From contig NZ_CALEJS010000042.1 of NCBI RefSeq assembly GCF_937898475.1, forward strand, positions 268,974-332,973: 64,000 nt of DNA, read 5' to 3'. The position numbers and the translations under genes are program-made. The DNA comes from an uncultured Chitinophaga sp. (GTDB lineage: Bacteria; Bacteroidota; Bacteroidia; Chitinophagales; Chitinophagaceae). Positions 8,292 through 17,928 of this stretch are shown piece after piece (within the stretch, counting starts at the first letter, position 1; each line of letters begins with the position of its first letter). The notes beneath the pieces are model-generated. The model worked only from the letters and a program-made list of their open reading frames with translations, was not told where the DNA came from and made no database searches.

Positions 8292-8475
8292 CAGTGTAAC
8301 AGTTGTAGGTTCAGGCAGATGACAAGCAGAAGGTGCTACAAATATTAAAAATAATATCCATACTACTATGCCATGGCCGTGTTATTTAACGATTATTTCA
8401 ATCCGGTGCCTGTTTAAACTTAGTACATAATCGTGCCAAAACTCACTATATTAACAACGGCAAAAAGAACTGCAG

Positions 8476-9432
8476 ATGAAAAATATTGTTGTATTAGACG
8501 GCTATGCTTTAAATCCCGGAGATCTTGACTGGAGCCCACTGCATGCACTGGGCAATGTTACCATATACGACAGGACAAAAGAAAGTGAGGTTGCCCTCCG
8601 CGCCAAGAATGCCCACATTATACTGACCAATAAAGCCATTGTGAATGCGGCCTCCATAGCACAGCTGCCCCAGCTTCAATACATCGGTGTAATGGCCACC
8701 GGCTACAATATCGTGGATGTAAACGCTGCCAGCGCCCGGCAGATAAAAGTGACCAACGTACCTGCATACGGTACAGCTGCAGTGGCGCAGTTTACATTTG
8801 CACTGATACTTGAGCTTTGTAACCATGTTAAACTGCATGCAGACAGTGTACGGGCAGGGGATTGGAGCCGCAGCGATGATTTCAGCTACTGGAAAGCGCC
8901 ATTGCAGGAGCTCGACGGCAAAGTACTGGGCATTGTTGGATTAGGCCAGATAGGACAGGCGGTGGCGCAGATTGCGCTTGCATTTGGTATGCGGGTAATA
9001 GCACACCATAAACACCCTGAGCGGGACAAAATGGATGGAGTGCACTTTGTATCGCTGGCAGATTGTTTTGCACAGGCAGACATTATTACCTTACACTGTC
9101 CGCTGAACGAGCAGAACCGCGGCTTTGTGAACAAGGCTTTGCTTGATACCATGAAACGGAACGCCCTGCTCATCAATACGAGCCGCGGCCCACTAATAAA
9201 TGAGCAGGACCTGGCCAACGCCCTGAACAATGAACGTATTGCCGCCGCAGGGCTCGATGTACTTTCGGTAGAGCCGCCGGCTGCTGAACATCCATTGTTT
9301 TATGCAAAAAATTGCCTGGTAACACCCCATATTGCCTGGGCGGCAAAAGAGGCCAGAGGCCGCCTACTGAATACGGTAATTGAAAATGTACGGTCCTACC
9401 TTTCAGGCAAACCCGAAAACCTGCTAAATTGA
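8476..9432 (+). CDS. D-2-hydroxyacid dehydrogenase, NAD-dependent
   Basis: A 318-residue member of the D-isomer 2-hydroxyacid dehydrogenase family, probably of the glycerate/hydroxypyruvate reductase group. The Rossmann motif GLGQIGQA lies near 156. The catalytic Arg is in NTSRGPL, the Glu in DVLSVEPP, and the His in TPHIAWA. The N-terminal catalytic lobe and C-terminal helix are both present. Substrate assignment (glycerate, glyoxylate or other) is inferred from overall similarity. It stands alone between the E1 terminator and a 303-nt gene-free stretch. Confidence 0.9.
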   Translation: MKNIVVLDGYALNPGDLDWSPLHALGNVTIYDRTKESEVALRAKNAHIILTNKAIVNAASIAQLPQLQYIGVMATGYNIVDVNAASARQIKVTNVPAYGTAAVAQFTFALILELCNHVKLHADSVRAGDWSRSDDFSYWKAPLQELDGKVLGIVGLGQIGQAVAQIALAFGMRVIAHHKHPERDKMDGVHFVSLADCFAQADIITLHCPLNEQNRGFVNKALLDTMKRNALLINTSRGPLINEQDLANALNNERIAAAGLDVLSVEPPAAEHPLFYAKNCLVTPHIAWAAKEARGRLLNTVIENVRSYLSGKPENLLN

Positions 9433-9735
9433 TCGCATCTATTTTAGCAGGCTGAGATCGCTGCCAGCAACGCTGTGCCCGTTAATTACTGATATGGGTA
9501 ACTGTTATATTTATGTTGATAGTCTGATACTTAGAATCGGATATTAGTTATTGTAGATATCAATAATGAATAAAATGAATAACAGTAAGTCATAAAAAAG
9601 TTTCCTGTATTTTTCCGGAATTAGGAAGAATTAGCTAAATTGGAAAAGATTAATAACCCCCGCGGTTACTATTAAAGACATGAAGAAAATTCATTAATCA
9701 AGGTACCCTAGACTCTTATCAAAAAACTACCCTGT
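9433..9735. other. Gene-free stretch upstream of the response regulator
   Basis: No coding frame, RNA gene or clear terminator is visible. It contains AT-rich sequence, a weak -7-like TATTTTTC, and a 5-bp dyad TAACC/GGTTA (9654-9658 with 9664-9668) about 70 nt before the next gene. Likely regulatory, unproven. Confidence 0.4.
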
Positions 9736-10449
9736 ATGAAAGCAGGAATTCTACTGGTAGAAGACGATCACTTTTTCGCAAAAGTAATTAAGAGACATCT
9801 GGAAAAAGAAGGCTACAATGTTGTGCATTGCCTGGATGGAGAAGAAGCCTGGCGCACCTTCCAGGAGCGGGCTTTCGACATCTGCCTGCTGGATATTATC
9901 ATGCCCGGGAGGGACGGCTTCGCCCTGGCAAAAGACATCCGGAGCAGAGATACCAATATCCCGATTATCTTCACTTCCTCGCGCTATATGGAGCAAGACC
10001 GCCTCAGCGGCTTTCAGGCGGGGGGAGATGATTACATGGTGAAACCCTTCAATATAGAGGAATTGCAGTTCAGGATAGACGTTTTCCTGAAAAGGAGCCG
10101 TTTACTGCAAAACAGAAAAATAGTGGTCTACCAGCTTGGAGCCCTGGAATTCAATTATACAGAACTGAAGATCTTTCATCAGCCTACCGGGCACACCATT
10201 AACCTGCCCCCCAAGGAAGCTGAATTACTGAAGTTCCTTTGCGAAAATCCTAACCGGCGTTTAAGAAGGGAAAATATCCTGCTGAGCGTATGGGGAAGTG
10301 ACGACTTCTTTGCGGGGCGCACCATGGATGTATACCTTACACGACTTAGAAAACACTTCCGCCTTGACCCGGATGTAAAGCTGGAAACCTTCCATGGAAA
10401 GGGGTTGCGGCTTGTTACAGATCCCAAGGCCTGCATGGCGGATGCCTGA
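9736..10449 (+). CDS. OmpR/PhoB-family response regulator (orphan)
   Basis: A 237-residue two-component response regulator. The receiver domain (1-~118) has the acidic pocket Asp10/Asp11, phosphoacceptor Asp53 in CLLDIIMPG, Thr80, and Lys103 in MVKPF. The C-terminal winged helix (about 130-230) shows the OmpR-type pattern PPKEAELLKFL...VYLTRLRKHF. It therefore binds DNA when phosphorylated. It resembles the RprY-like regulators of Bacteroidota. No histidine kinase gene lies nearby, so its partner must be elsewhere. Confidence 0.93.
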   Translation: MKAGILLVEDDHFFAKVIKRHLEKEGYNVVHCLDGEEAWRTFQERAFDICLLDIIMPGRDGFALAKDIRSRDTNIPIIFTSSRYMEQDRLSGFQAGGDDYMVKPFNIEELQFRIDVFLKRSRLLQNRKIVVYQLGALEFNYTELKIFHQPTGHTINLPPKEAELLKFLCENPNRRLRRENILLSVWGSDDFFAGRTMDVYLTRLRKHFRLDPDVKLETFHGKGLRLVTDPKACMADA

Positions 10450-10495
10450 AAATATTATCGACTAATCACAAACACCACACACCACACACTAAGAC

Positions 10496-10530
10496 GAACC
10501 GTCCCGCATCTGCAGGACGGTTCTTGTTTA
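10496..10530 (+). terminator. Terminator between response regulator and YebC gene
   Basis: GAACCGTCC/GGACGGTTC (9 bp, 10-nt loop) is followed by TTGTTTAT. It lies between convergent genes and may serve both. Confidence 0.75.
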
Positions 10531-10554
10531 TAATCTCTTTTGAGTTGCTATTAC

Positions 10555-11265
10555 CTATTTCAGGTTATGGAATACCTGCTGCACATCTTCATCCTGTTCC
10601 AGGCGGTCAATCAGCTGCAGTACCTCTTTAGCCTGCTCTTCATTCAGCTCTACAGTAGTAGTGGGGATGCGCTGTAGTTCGGCAGTGATCGTGGTGATGC
10701 CCCTTTCTTCCAGGGCTTTGGCCATATTACCGAATTCAGTGAAAGGAGTACGGATGATAATATTATTCTCACTGTCTTCCCCTATTTCTTCCAGGCCAGC
10801 ATCAATCAGTTCCAGTTCCAGCTCTTCCAGGTTCTGGCCTTCATTTTTCACCTTGAATACACCCATACGGTTAAACAGGAAACCTACGGAGCCACTGGTG
10901 CCCAGGCTACCGCCCTCTTTATTGAAATGCATACGCACATTAGCTACTGTGCGGGTAGGGTTATCGGTAGCGGTTTCCACCATTACCGCCACGCCGTGAG
11001 GAGCATAACCTTCATATACAACCTCTTCATAATCCGTCTTATCCTTACCCATAGCGCGTTTGATCGCGGCTTCCACCCTGTCTTTAGGCATGTTCACGCC
11101 TTTGGCGTTGGCAAAGCAACGACGCAGGGCTGGGTTATTATCCGGGTCAGGGCCACCCTGTTTTACGGCAATGGCAATTTCTTTACCTATCCTGGTGAAT
11201 TGTTTGGCCATCCGGTCCCAACGGGCAAACATAGTGGCCTTTCTTACTTCAAAAATTCTTCCCAT
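10555..11265 (-). CDS. YebC/PmpR family protein
   Basis: A 236-residue YebC family protein. The family was long annotated as a transcriptional regulator; recent work links members to relief of ribosome stalling at polyproline. The start MGRIFEVRKATMFARWDRMAK is the Bacteroidota form of the family's N-terminal block. The acidic middle and C-terminal domains are complete, with GYAPHGVAVMVE and NRMGVFKV. elongation factor P, with a related role, is encoded 8 kb away. The gene is single and minus-strand, with shared terminators on both sides. Confidence 0.92.
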   Translation of the reverse strand: MGRIFEVRKATMFARWDRMAKQFTRIGKEIAIAVKQGGPDPDNNPALRRCFANAKGVNMPKDRVEAAIKRAMGKDKTDYEEVVYEGYAPHGVAVMVETATDNPTRTVANVRMHFNKEGGSLGTSGSVGFLFNRMGVFKVKNEGQNLEELELELIDAGLEEIGEDSENNIIIRTPFTEFGNMAKALEERGITTITAELQRIPTTTVELNEEQAKEVLQLIDRLEQDEDVQQVFHNLK

Positions 11266-11328
11266 GTTGGTTTATTATCGAGACGCAAAAATACAGTGTT
11301 TATCCTAATGTACTACCAGTAAAATGGA

Positions 11329-11353
11329 ACCGTCCCGGTTTAGCCGGGACGGT
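11329..11353 (-). terminator. Hairpin terminator after the amino acid permease
   Basis: ACCGTCCCGG/CCGGGACGGT (10 bp, 5-nt loop). On the minus strand it is followed by TCCATTTTAC, a modest T-run. Confidence 0.7.
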
Positions 11354-11384
11354 CTGAAATATCCTGATAGCATATAATGTGCTG

Positions 11385-12893
11385 TTACTGCTTGTTCTGT
11401 TCATGATATTTACGGGCTTTACTATGCTTAACGCTATACCCGAAATAAATTACAAAGCCGATAGCCAGCCAGATGATCAGACGTGTCCAGTTACCGGGGC
11501 CCAGTCCGGCGATCATGGCCAGGCACACCAGTGCGCCAGCGATAGGTACAAAAGGCACCAGGGGCGTTTTGAACGGACGGGGCACCTCCGGGTTTGTTTT
11601 ACGCATTACCATTACACCTACACATACCAGTACAAAGGCAAACAGGGTACCGATACTGGTCATATCACCTACTATATGATCCGGGATAAAACCGGCAAAT
11701 AATGCGGTAAAGAAGAAGAACATCCATTGTGATTTATATGGCGTGCGGTGCTTGGGATGGAGTTTGGAGAACACCGGCGGCACCAACCCGTCGTTTGACA
11801 TGGAGTAGAATACGCGGGTCTGTCCCAGCAACATCACCAGTATCACAGAAGAAAAACCTGCCAGGATGGCGATGGTGATAAATAAAGACAGCCAGCCGTA
11901 ACCAGGCATATACGTATTGATCACGTACGCTACGGATGCTTCGGCGCCTTCCTTCAGGAAGTCTTTATAGGGAGCCACACCCGTCATTACGTGAGAAAAC
12001 AGAATATACAATACCGTACAGATGGCCAGGGATACCAGGATACCGATAGGCATTGCCTTTTTCGGGTTCTTGGTTTCCTGGGCGGCAGTAGATACGGCAT
12101 CAAAACCTATGAAGGCAAAGAATACCACACCAGCTCCGGCCAATACGCCTATCCATCCATGGTTTCGCGTTAGCGAATAATCCACCGATGTGCCGTCATT
12201 CAGATGAACAACACCTGCATCGGCAGGGATAATATAAGGAGTGTGGTTGGCAGGATTGATGAATTGCCAGCCCAACGCGATGAATAACAATACGATAGCA
12301 ACCTTTATTATTACGATGATCGTATTTACCAGGGCAGATTCCTGGGTACCTTTGATCAGCAGCAAGGTCAGTAAAAACAGTATGAATATGGCGGGAAGAT
12401 TCACAATGCCGTGCACACCTGCATCAGATACCTGGAAGGGAGAGTGCGACCATTCAAAGGGGATCGTGACGTGAAAAAGCGTGTTCAATAAGTTGTTCAG
12501 GTATTGGGACCAGCCTATGGAAACGGTGGCGGCGCCCAGGGCATATTCCAGCACCAGGTCCCAGCCAATGATCCAGGCAACCAACTCGCCAAGGGTAGCA
12601 TAAGAATACGTGTAGGCACTACCGGCAATAGGGATCATGGAAGCAAACTCCGCATAACATAAACCAGCGAGCGCACAGCCAATAGCTGCAATAATGAAGG
12701 AGAGGGTTACTGCAGGCCCGGCATGAGCTCCTGCTGCAGCAGCAGTACGAACAAAAAGTCCGGCCCCTATAATGGCGCCAATACCCAATGCTACCAGGGA
12801 TCCGGCAGTTAACGTTCTCTTTAAACCTTTTTCCGATTCTGTAGCTTCAGATAATAATTGACCCAGTGGCTTTCTTACAAAGAGTCTACTCAT
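11385..12893 (-). CDS. APC-family amino acid permease
   Basis: A 502-residue inner-membrane amino acid transporter of the APC superfamily, cationic amino acid transporter-like. About 12-14 hydrophobic helices are visible. The first carries the substrate-binding unwound segment GIGAIIGAGLFV near residue 38. The FAFIGFDAVSTAAQE stretch in the middle is typical for the family. Substrate cannot be fixed. Its start region faces the DAACS transporter gene, with a divergent promoter region between them. Confidence 0.9.
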   Translation of the reverse strand: MSRLFVRKPLGQLLSEATESEKGLKRTLTAGSLVALGIGAIIGAGLFVRTAAAAGAHAGPAVTLSFIIAAIGCALAGLCYAEFASMIPIAGSAYTYSYATLGELVAWIIGWDLVLEYALGAATVSIGWSQYLNNLLNTLFHVTIPFEWSHSPFQVSDAGVHGIVNLPAIFILFLLTLLLIKGTQESALVNTIIVIIKVAIVLLFIALGWQFINPANHTPYIIPADAGVVHLNDGTSVDYSLTRNHGWIGVLAGAGVVFFAFIGFDAVSTAAQETKNPKKAMPIGILVSLAICTVLYILFSHVMTGVAPYKDFLKEGAEASVAYVINTYMPGYGWLSLFITIAILAGFSSVILVMLLGQTRVFYSMSNDGLVPPVFSKLHPKHRTPYKSQWMFFFFTALFAGFIPDHIVGDMTSIGTLFAFVLVCVGVMVMRKTNPEVPRPFKTPLVPFVPIAGALVCLAMIAGLGPGNWTRLIIWLAIGFVIYFGYSVKHSKARKYHEQNKQ

Positions 12894-12953
12894 GATAGAA
12901 GTATTGTTGGTTGATTAAGTGGTTTGATTTGTTGTGATTTGTTTTAAGACCGC

Positions 12954-12961
12954 CAAATATA
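12954..12961 (-). promoter_or_regulatory. -7 box for the amino acid permease
   Basis: TATATTTG on the minus strand matches TAnnTTTG and lies about 60 nt before the ATG. No good -33 element is seen. Confidence 0.4.
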
Positions 12962-13027
12962 ACTATCTAAAACCAAATAAGCCTGTTTTATTTTACCAGG
13001 TATGGGCTGAATATTAATCCTGTACCT

Positions 13028-13035
13028 TATTTTTG
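13028..13035 (+). promoter_or_regulatory. -7 box for the dicarboxylate symporter
   Basis: TATTTTTG matches TAnnTTTG, 51 nt before the ATG. The -33 element is unclear. Confidence 0.4.
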
Positions 13036-13086
13036 GGGAATTTTAAGTATTAAAGAAGGCTATATATAAGCTAAACCAGTAATTGC

Positions 13087-14346
13087 ATGAAGAAATCTAA
13101 CCGGCTTACCCTGTTCATATTCCTGGGAATGGTGCTGGGCATATTAACAGGGTACATTGTTTATGTCCTATACTCAGGAAATGAAGCAGCTGTCAAGAAA
13201 TTTGCAGACAACATATCCATCCTCACGGATATTTTCCTGCGCCTGGTAAAAATGATCATTGCGCCCCTCGTATTTTCCACACTGGTTACGGGCGTGGCCA
13301 AACTGGGTGACATTAAAGCCGTTGGCCGGATAGGCGGCAAAACAATGCTCTGGTTTATTACCGCCACTTTTGTTTCCCTGTTCCTCGGGCTGATCCTGGT
13401 AAACGTGCTGCAGCCGGGCCATGCATTGAACCTGCCCCTGCCCGATACTCACGCCAGCAGCGGGGTATCCGGTGCAGATATGTCCCTCAGGGGGTTTTTC
13501 CGCCACGTGTTCCCTGACAGCGTTATCGATGCAATGGCCCACAACGAGATATTACAGATAGTGGTATTTGCGTTATTCTTTGGAGTGGCAACTGCCGCCG
13601 TGGGTGAAAAAGCTGCGCCGGTGATCAAAGCGCTGGATGCCGTAGCTTATATCATGCTGAAGGTGACCAACTACGTTATGAATTTTGCGCCTTTCGCTGT
13701 ATTCGGGGCTATGGCTGCCATTATATCGCAGAAAGGAATGGGAATTTTGTGGACCTACGGTAAATTTATAGGCCAGTTTTATTTAGGTTTGGGTGTGTTG
13801 TGGCTGGTGTTGGCCCTGGCAGGTTTTGTAATACTGGGGCGTTTGGTATTCCCTTTACTGGGCCGCCTGAAAGCCCCCCTGCTGCTGGCATTCAGCACTG
13901 CTTCCAGCGAGGCAGCCTACCCGCGGATGCTGGAGGAACTGGAAAAATATGGCTGTGATAACAAAATTGTAAGTTTCGTATTACCACTGGGTTATTCGTT
14001 TAACCTGGATGGTTCTATGATGTATATGACCTTTGCCAGCTTGTTCATTGCCCAGGCATATAACATGCACCTGGGAATTGAACAGCAGATCTCTATGCTA
14101 CTGGTATTAATGATCACCAGCAAAGGTATAGCCGGTGTGCCCCGCGCTTCGCTGGTAGTCATCGCAGGCACGCTTTCCATGTTCAACATTCCTGAAGCGG
14201 GACTGCTGCTGTTACTGGGGGTAGACCACCTGCTGGATATGGGGCGGTCTGCCACCAACGTGATCGGCAATGCAATGGCCACTGCAGTGGTATCTAAATG
14301 GGAAGGCGCTTTTGAACCCGGCCGGGATGCCCTGAAAGAGATATAA
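13087..14346 (+). CDS. Dicarboxylate/amino acid:cation symporter (DAACS family)
   Basis: A 419-residue secondary transporter of the GltP/DctA type, which takes up glutamate, aspartate or C4-dicarboxylates with Na+ or H+. Eight helices and two re-entrant loops fit the sequence. Signatures include the serine-rich hairpin FSTASSEAAYPR, the NLDGSMMYM helix, and the C-terminal DHLLDMGRSATNVIGN carrying the substrate-binding Asp/Arg/Asn residues. The gene is complete. Specificity is not determined by what I can see. Confidence 0.93.
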   Translation: MKKSNRLTLFIFLGMVLGILTGYIVYVLYSGNEAAVKKFADNISILTDIFLRLVKMIIAPLVFSTLVTGVAKLGDIKAVGRIGGKTMLWFITATFVSLFLGLILVNVLQPGHALNLPLPDTHASSGVSGADMSLRGFFRHVFPDSVIDAMAHNEILQIVVFALFFGVATAAVGEKAAPVIKALDAVAYIMLKVTNYVMNFAPFAVFGAMAAIISQKGMGILWTYGKFIGQFYLGLGVLWLVLALAGFVILGRLVFPLLGRLKAPLLLAFSTASSEAAYPRMLEELEKYGCDNKIVSFVLPLGYSFNLDGSMMYMTFASLFIAQAYNMHLGIEQQISMLLVLMITSKGIAGVPRASLVVIAGTLSMFNIPEAGLLLLLGVDHLLDMGRSATNVIGNAMATAVVSKWEGAFEPGRDALKEI

Positions 14347-14417
14347 CAAGATTATAACAACTAAATTGCTATTTTGGCAATCTCGAAATTTTGGAATTTT
14401 TATTCATAAAATGTAGC

Positions 14418-15104
14418 ATGGACCAGATCACAGAGTTTTTTAAGCATCTTATTAACCCCCAATGGATCATCGAACACGGAGGCATCTACCTGCTGTTGCT
14501 GATCGTTTTTGCAGAGACAGGTTTGTTTGTGGGATTTTTTCTACCCGGAGATTCACTGCTGTTTGTAGCAGGTATTTATGGAGACCTGCTCAGCAAGAGC
14601 TTTTTCAATATGCCCTTTTTTGTGATCATGTTCCTCATTGCCATTGCGGGTGTGCTGGGTAATATGGTAGGTTTCTGGTTTGGGCGCAAATCCGGTCCGC
14701 TGCTGTTTAACCGGAAAGACACCTTCCTCTTCAAAAAGAAATACCTCTACCAGGCAAAGGAATTTTATGACAAGCATGGCGGCGGCGCCATCTTCCTGGC
14801 GCGTTTCCTGCCTATCGTACGTACTTTCGCGCCTATTGTGGCAGGTATTGTGCAAATGGAGAGCAAAAAATTCATGTTATATAATATAGTAGGCTCTTTT
14901 TGCTGGGTATTTTCCATGATGCTGGCCGGTCATTATCTTGACAAAGCCTTCCCCGGACTGAAAGAGCACCTGGAGCTGATCATACTGATCATCGTCCTTA
15001 TCACCACCTTACCGGTACTGATAAAGCTCTTCTTCGGAAAAACCAAGCAGCAGCCTCATTTACATCATGAGGACAGCAAGGCGCCCACCGACACGTTATC
15101 GTAA
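14418..15104 (+). CDS. DedA family membrane protein
   Basis: A polytopic DedA (SNARE-associated/VTT) family protein of about 228 aa. DedA proteins are implicated in flipping undecaprenyl phosphate and other lipids. Family signatures are GFFLPGDSLLFVAG, the basic helix pair around FYDKHGGGAIFLARFLPIVRTFAP, and the hydrophobic C-terminus. A longer frame starts at TTG 14391 but adds only nine atypical residues. ATG 14418 (MDQITEFF) is preferred. It is followed 27 nt later by an MFS gene and may be co-transcribed with it. Confidence 0.9.
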   Translation: MDQITEFFKHLINPQWIIEHGGIYLLLLIVFAETGLFVGFFLPGDSLLFVAGIYGDLLSKSFFNMPFFVIMFLIAIAGVLGNMVGFWFGRKSGPLLFNRKDTFLFKKKYLYQAKEFYDKHGGGAIFLARFLPIVRTFAPIVAGIVQMESKKFMLYNIVGSFCWVFSMMLAGHYLDKAFPGLKEHLELIILIIVLITTLPVLIKLFFGKTKQQPHLHHEDSKAPTDTLS

Positions 15105-15131
15105 GCACTAATCAACTACTATCTATCCGCT

Positions 15132-16367
15132 ATGCACGCTGAAAACCGCTCCCCTTCTATCTTTAACGTAGCCGTTATAGTGGCGTCACTAGGCTATTTT
15201 GTAGATATTTATGACCTGTTGCTCTTTACGATTGTACGCGTGCCCAGTCTTAAAGAGCTGGGCGTACCGCAAAACGAGATTGACACCGGTGTAGGTTTGC
15301 TGCTGATCAATATACAGATGCTGGGCATGCTGATAGGCGGGGTGCTGTGGGGCATTCTGGGTGATAAAAAAGGGCGGCTCAGCGTACTATTCGGCTCCAT
15401 ATTATTATACTCTGTGGCCAACATCGCCAATGGCTTTGTGCAGGGTACCACCGGCTACCTCTTATGGCGTTTTGTTGCAGGGCTTGGCCTGGCAGGAGAA
15501 CTGGGCGCCGGTATTACCCTGGTATCAGAAATCCTGCCCAAGGAAAAACGCGGGTATGGAACCATGATTGTAGCTACCGTTGGCGTATCCGGGGCTGTGG
15601 CAGCAAATTTCATTGCCAAAATAGTGCAGGACTGGCGCATCTGTTATTTCATAGGCGGAGGCCTCGGCCTGGCATTACTGGTGCTGCGTATCAGTGTGAT
15701 GGAATCACATATGTTCAATGCTATCAGGGAAACCCGTACCAGCCGTGGCAATTTCCTTTCTTTGTTTACAGAACGGCAGCGTTTTCTTAAATACCTTAAA
15801 TGTTTGTTACTCGGTACGCCTACCTGGTTTGTAGTAGGCATACTCATCGCTTTCTCCAACAAATTTGCGGTGGAAATGGGCGTGCGTGATCCTATCAGTC
15901 CGGGCGATGCTATTGCTTTTACCTACACCGGTCTGACGCTGGGTGATTTTTCTACGGGCCTTATCAGCCAGTTATGGAAGAGCCGCCGCAAGGTGATGCT
16001 GCTGTTCCTGTTGCTCACCGCCGCTTTTGTGTTCGTATATTTCCAGATGCATGGCGCTACCAAATGGACCTTCTATGCCGTATGCTTTGGCCTGGGCTTC
16101 AGCGTTGGTTTCTGGACAATCTTCGTAACCATTGCAGCAGAAAGCTTTGGCACCAACCTGCGCGCCACGGTGGCTACTACCGTACCTAATTTTGCCAGGG
16201 GCCTGCTGCCGCTGATCTCTGCTTTGTTCACCGCATTACAGGCATGGTTCAGCTATGTGCACAGCGGCGCCATCGTAGCGGTTATCTGTATAGGCGTTGC
16301 ATTGATCACTGCTTACACTGTAGAAGAAACTTTCGGAAAGGAACTGAATTACCTGGAGGAGATCTGA
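15132..16367 (+). CDS. MFS transporter
   Basis: A 411-residue major facilitator with 12 predicted helices. The signature loop between helices 2 and 3 is GVLWGILGDKKGRLSVLFGS, split here as GILGDKKGR. The helix 4/5 region reads RFVAGLGLAGELGAG, as in the metabolite:H+ symporter and sugar-porter-like groups. The substrate is unknown. It ends 8 bp from the convergent MarR gene with no terminator between them, so the two transcripts must overlap. That proximity suggests, but does not show, that the MarR protein controls it. Confidence 0.9.
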   Translation: MHAENRSPSIFNVAVIVASLGYFVDIYDLLLFTIVRVPSLKELGVPQNEIDTGVGLLLINIQMLGMLIGGVLWGILGDKKGRLSVLFGSILLYSVANIANGFVQGTTGYLLWRFVAGLGLAGELGAGITLVSEILPKEKRGYGTMIVATVGVSGAVAANFIAKIVQDWRICYFIGGGLGLALLVLRISVMESHMFNAIRETRTSRGNFLSLFTERQRFLKYLKCLLLGTPTWFVVGILIAFSNKFAVEMGVRDPISPGDAIAFTYTGLTLGDFSTGLISQLWKSRRKVMLLFLLLTAAFVFVYFQMHGATKWTFYAVCFGLGFSVGFWTIFVTIAAESFGTNLRATVATTVPNFARGLLPLISALFTALQAWFSYVHSGAIVAVICIGVALITAYTVEETFGKELNYLEEI

Positions 16368-16375
16368 GCGGTCTG

Positions 16376-16837
16376 CTAATAATCCGCCAGCACTTTGTCA
16401 AGCAGCTTGTTCAGCATAGCCACATCTTTGGGAGAAAGGGTATTTTTCAGGCAGTCTTCCAGCTGCTCAATCTCTTCATCGATCACCTGCAGCAGCGCAA
16501 GCCCTTTAGCGGTGATCTTTACATCTACCGCCCTTCTGTCTGACTCACAGCTTTTGCGTTCAACCAGTTCTGCTTTGCGCAGGCGTTCAACCAGCCGGGA
16601 TACATCGCTCATCCTGTCCAGCATTCTTTCTTTCAGCATATTGATATTGGCCGCTTTGGGATGTTGTCCGCGTAAAATGCGCAGAATATTGAACTGCTGC
16701 ATGGTGATGTCAAACTTTTTGAAGAATTGCTGATGTCTGCCAACGATCCAGTTGCCTACAAATACGAGGCTGACCAATCCTTTCGTGTATTCGCTGGAGA
16801 AGGCCTTTTGCGAAAGTAACTTTTCGATGTTCGACAT
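16376..16837 (-). CDS. MarR-family transcriptional regulator
   Basis: A 153-residue winged-helix regulator. The core is NILRILRGQHPKAANINMLKERM, followed by the recognition helix DVSRLVERLRKAELVERKSC and the wing DRRAVDVKITAKG, with a C-terminal dimerisation helix. A GTG at 16876 would add 13 residues, but it lies inside the terminator hairpin of the mdh gene. ATG 16837 (MSNIEKLL) is therefore the better start. MarR proteins usually sense small aromatic or oxidative signals; the ligand here is unknown. Confidence 0.9.
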   Translation of the reverse strand: MSNIEKLLSQKAFSSEYTKGLVSLVFVGNWIVGRHQQFFKKFDITMQQFNILRILRGQHPKAANINMLKERMLDRMSDVSRLVERLRKAELVERKSCESDRRAVDVKITAKGLALLQVIDEEIEQLEDCLKNTLSPKDVAMLNKLLDKVLADY

Positions 16838-16869
16838 GATGACAAGAATGTGTGAAGTGGTTGATAAAA

Positions 16870-16903
16870 TAAACACGGGGACTGATGATTGGCCAGTCCC
16901 CGT
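16870..16903 (-). terminator. Intrinsic terminator after mdh
   Basis: ACGGGGACTG/CAGTCCCCGT (10 bp, 9-nt loop). The minus strand continues GTTTATTTTATC and the plus strand TTTTAAT. Confidence 0.85.
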
Positions 16904-16925
16904 TTTAATAATGTGAATCAGTTAT

Positions 16926-17864
16926 TTACGCGGTTACTTTCATGTTATCCAGCACATCCATTACTTCTTTTACGTGCTGTGCTGATGTTTTGAGCAGTTC
17001 AGTTTCTTCTGCGTTCAGTTTCAGTTCTATGATCTTTTCAATACCGTTCTTGCCTAATACCACCGGCACACCCAGGTAAATATCTTTGAGGCCATATTCG
17101 CCGGTAAGCCATGCGCAGCAGGGGAATATGCGTTTTTCATCTTTCAGGATGGCTTCTACCATCTGTGCGGCTGCAGCGCCGGGAGCATACCAGGCAGAGG
17201 TGCCCAGCAGGTTCACTATCTCGCCGCCACCTACTTTGGTGCGCTGGATAATGGCTTCCAGTTTATCGGCAGCAACTAGTTCTGTAACGGGGATACCGCC
17301 AACGGTGGTATAACGGGGCAGCGGCACCATGGTATCGCCATGGCCACCCATCAGTATCGCCTGGATATCTTTGGGGGAGCATCCTATTTCATCTGCCAGG
17401 AAAGCGCGGTAGCGGGCAGTATCCAGGATACCGGCCATACCGAATACCTTGCTGCTGTCTTTACCCGCTGTAAGGAAAGCGCAGTAGGTCATCACATCCA
17501 GCGGGTTGCTTACTACAATGATGATGGCATTGGGAGAATGTTTGGAAATATTTTCGGTAACAGATTTTACAATATTGGCATTGGTGGAGATTAAGTCATC
17601 ACGGCTCATACCGGGTTTGCGGGGTAAGCCGGATGTGATCACTACCACATCGCTGTTGGCAGTTTGGGCGTAGTCATTTGTAACGCCGGTCACCTTGGTG
17701 CTGTAATAATCTATCGGCGCTTGCTGCCAGGTGTCCAGCGCCTTTCCTTCTGCAGTACCCTCCTTGATATCCAGTAATACGACCTCCTGTAAAAAATCTC
17801 TGTGGGCCAACACGTTAGCACAGGTTGCACCTACATTGCCGGCTCCTACAACAGTAACTTTCAT
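16926..17864 (-). CDS. mdh: Malate dehydrogenase
   Basis: A 312-residue NAD-dependent malate dehydrogenase of the LDH-like type, acting in the citric acid cycle. The Rossmann motif is VVGAGNVGA at 5-13. Substrate-binding Arg lies in GLPRKPGMSRDDL, and the catalytic His in MGGHGDTMVPL. A frame extends upstream to 17975, but those 37 residues lack homology and run into the neighbouring gene. ATG 17864 (MKVTVVGAG) is the family start. It lies 64 nt downstream of a thioredoxin-like gene on the same strand, possibly an operon. Confidence 0.96.
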   Translation of the reverse strand: MKVTVVGAGNVGATCANVLAHRDFLQEVVLLDIKEGTAEGKALDTWQQAPIDYYSTKVTGVTNDYAQTANSDVVVITSGLPRKPGMSRDDLISTNANIVKSVTENISKHSPNAIIIVVSNPLDVMTYCAFLTAGKDSSKVFGMAGILDTARYRAFLADEIGCSPKDIQAILMGGHGDTMVPLPRYTTVGGIPVTELVAADKLEAIIQRTKVGGGEIVNLLGTSAWYAPGAAAAQMVEAILKDEKRIFPCCAWLTGEYGLKDIYLGVPVVLGKNGIEKIIELKLNAEETELLKTSAQHVKEVMDVLDNMKVTA

Positions 17865-17928
17865 TTTATCCAAATATTTAGGGTGAAAAATATTGATTAA
17901 AGTAAAAATAAGTAAAAAGGAGTTCCGA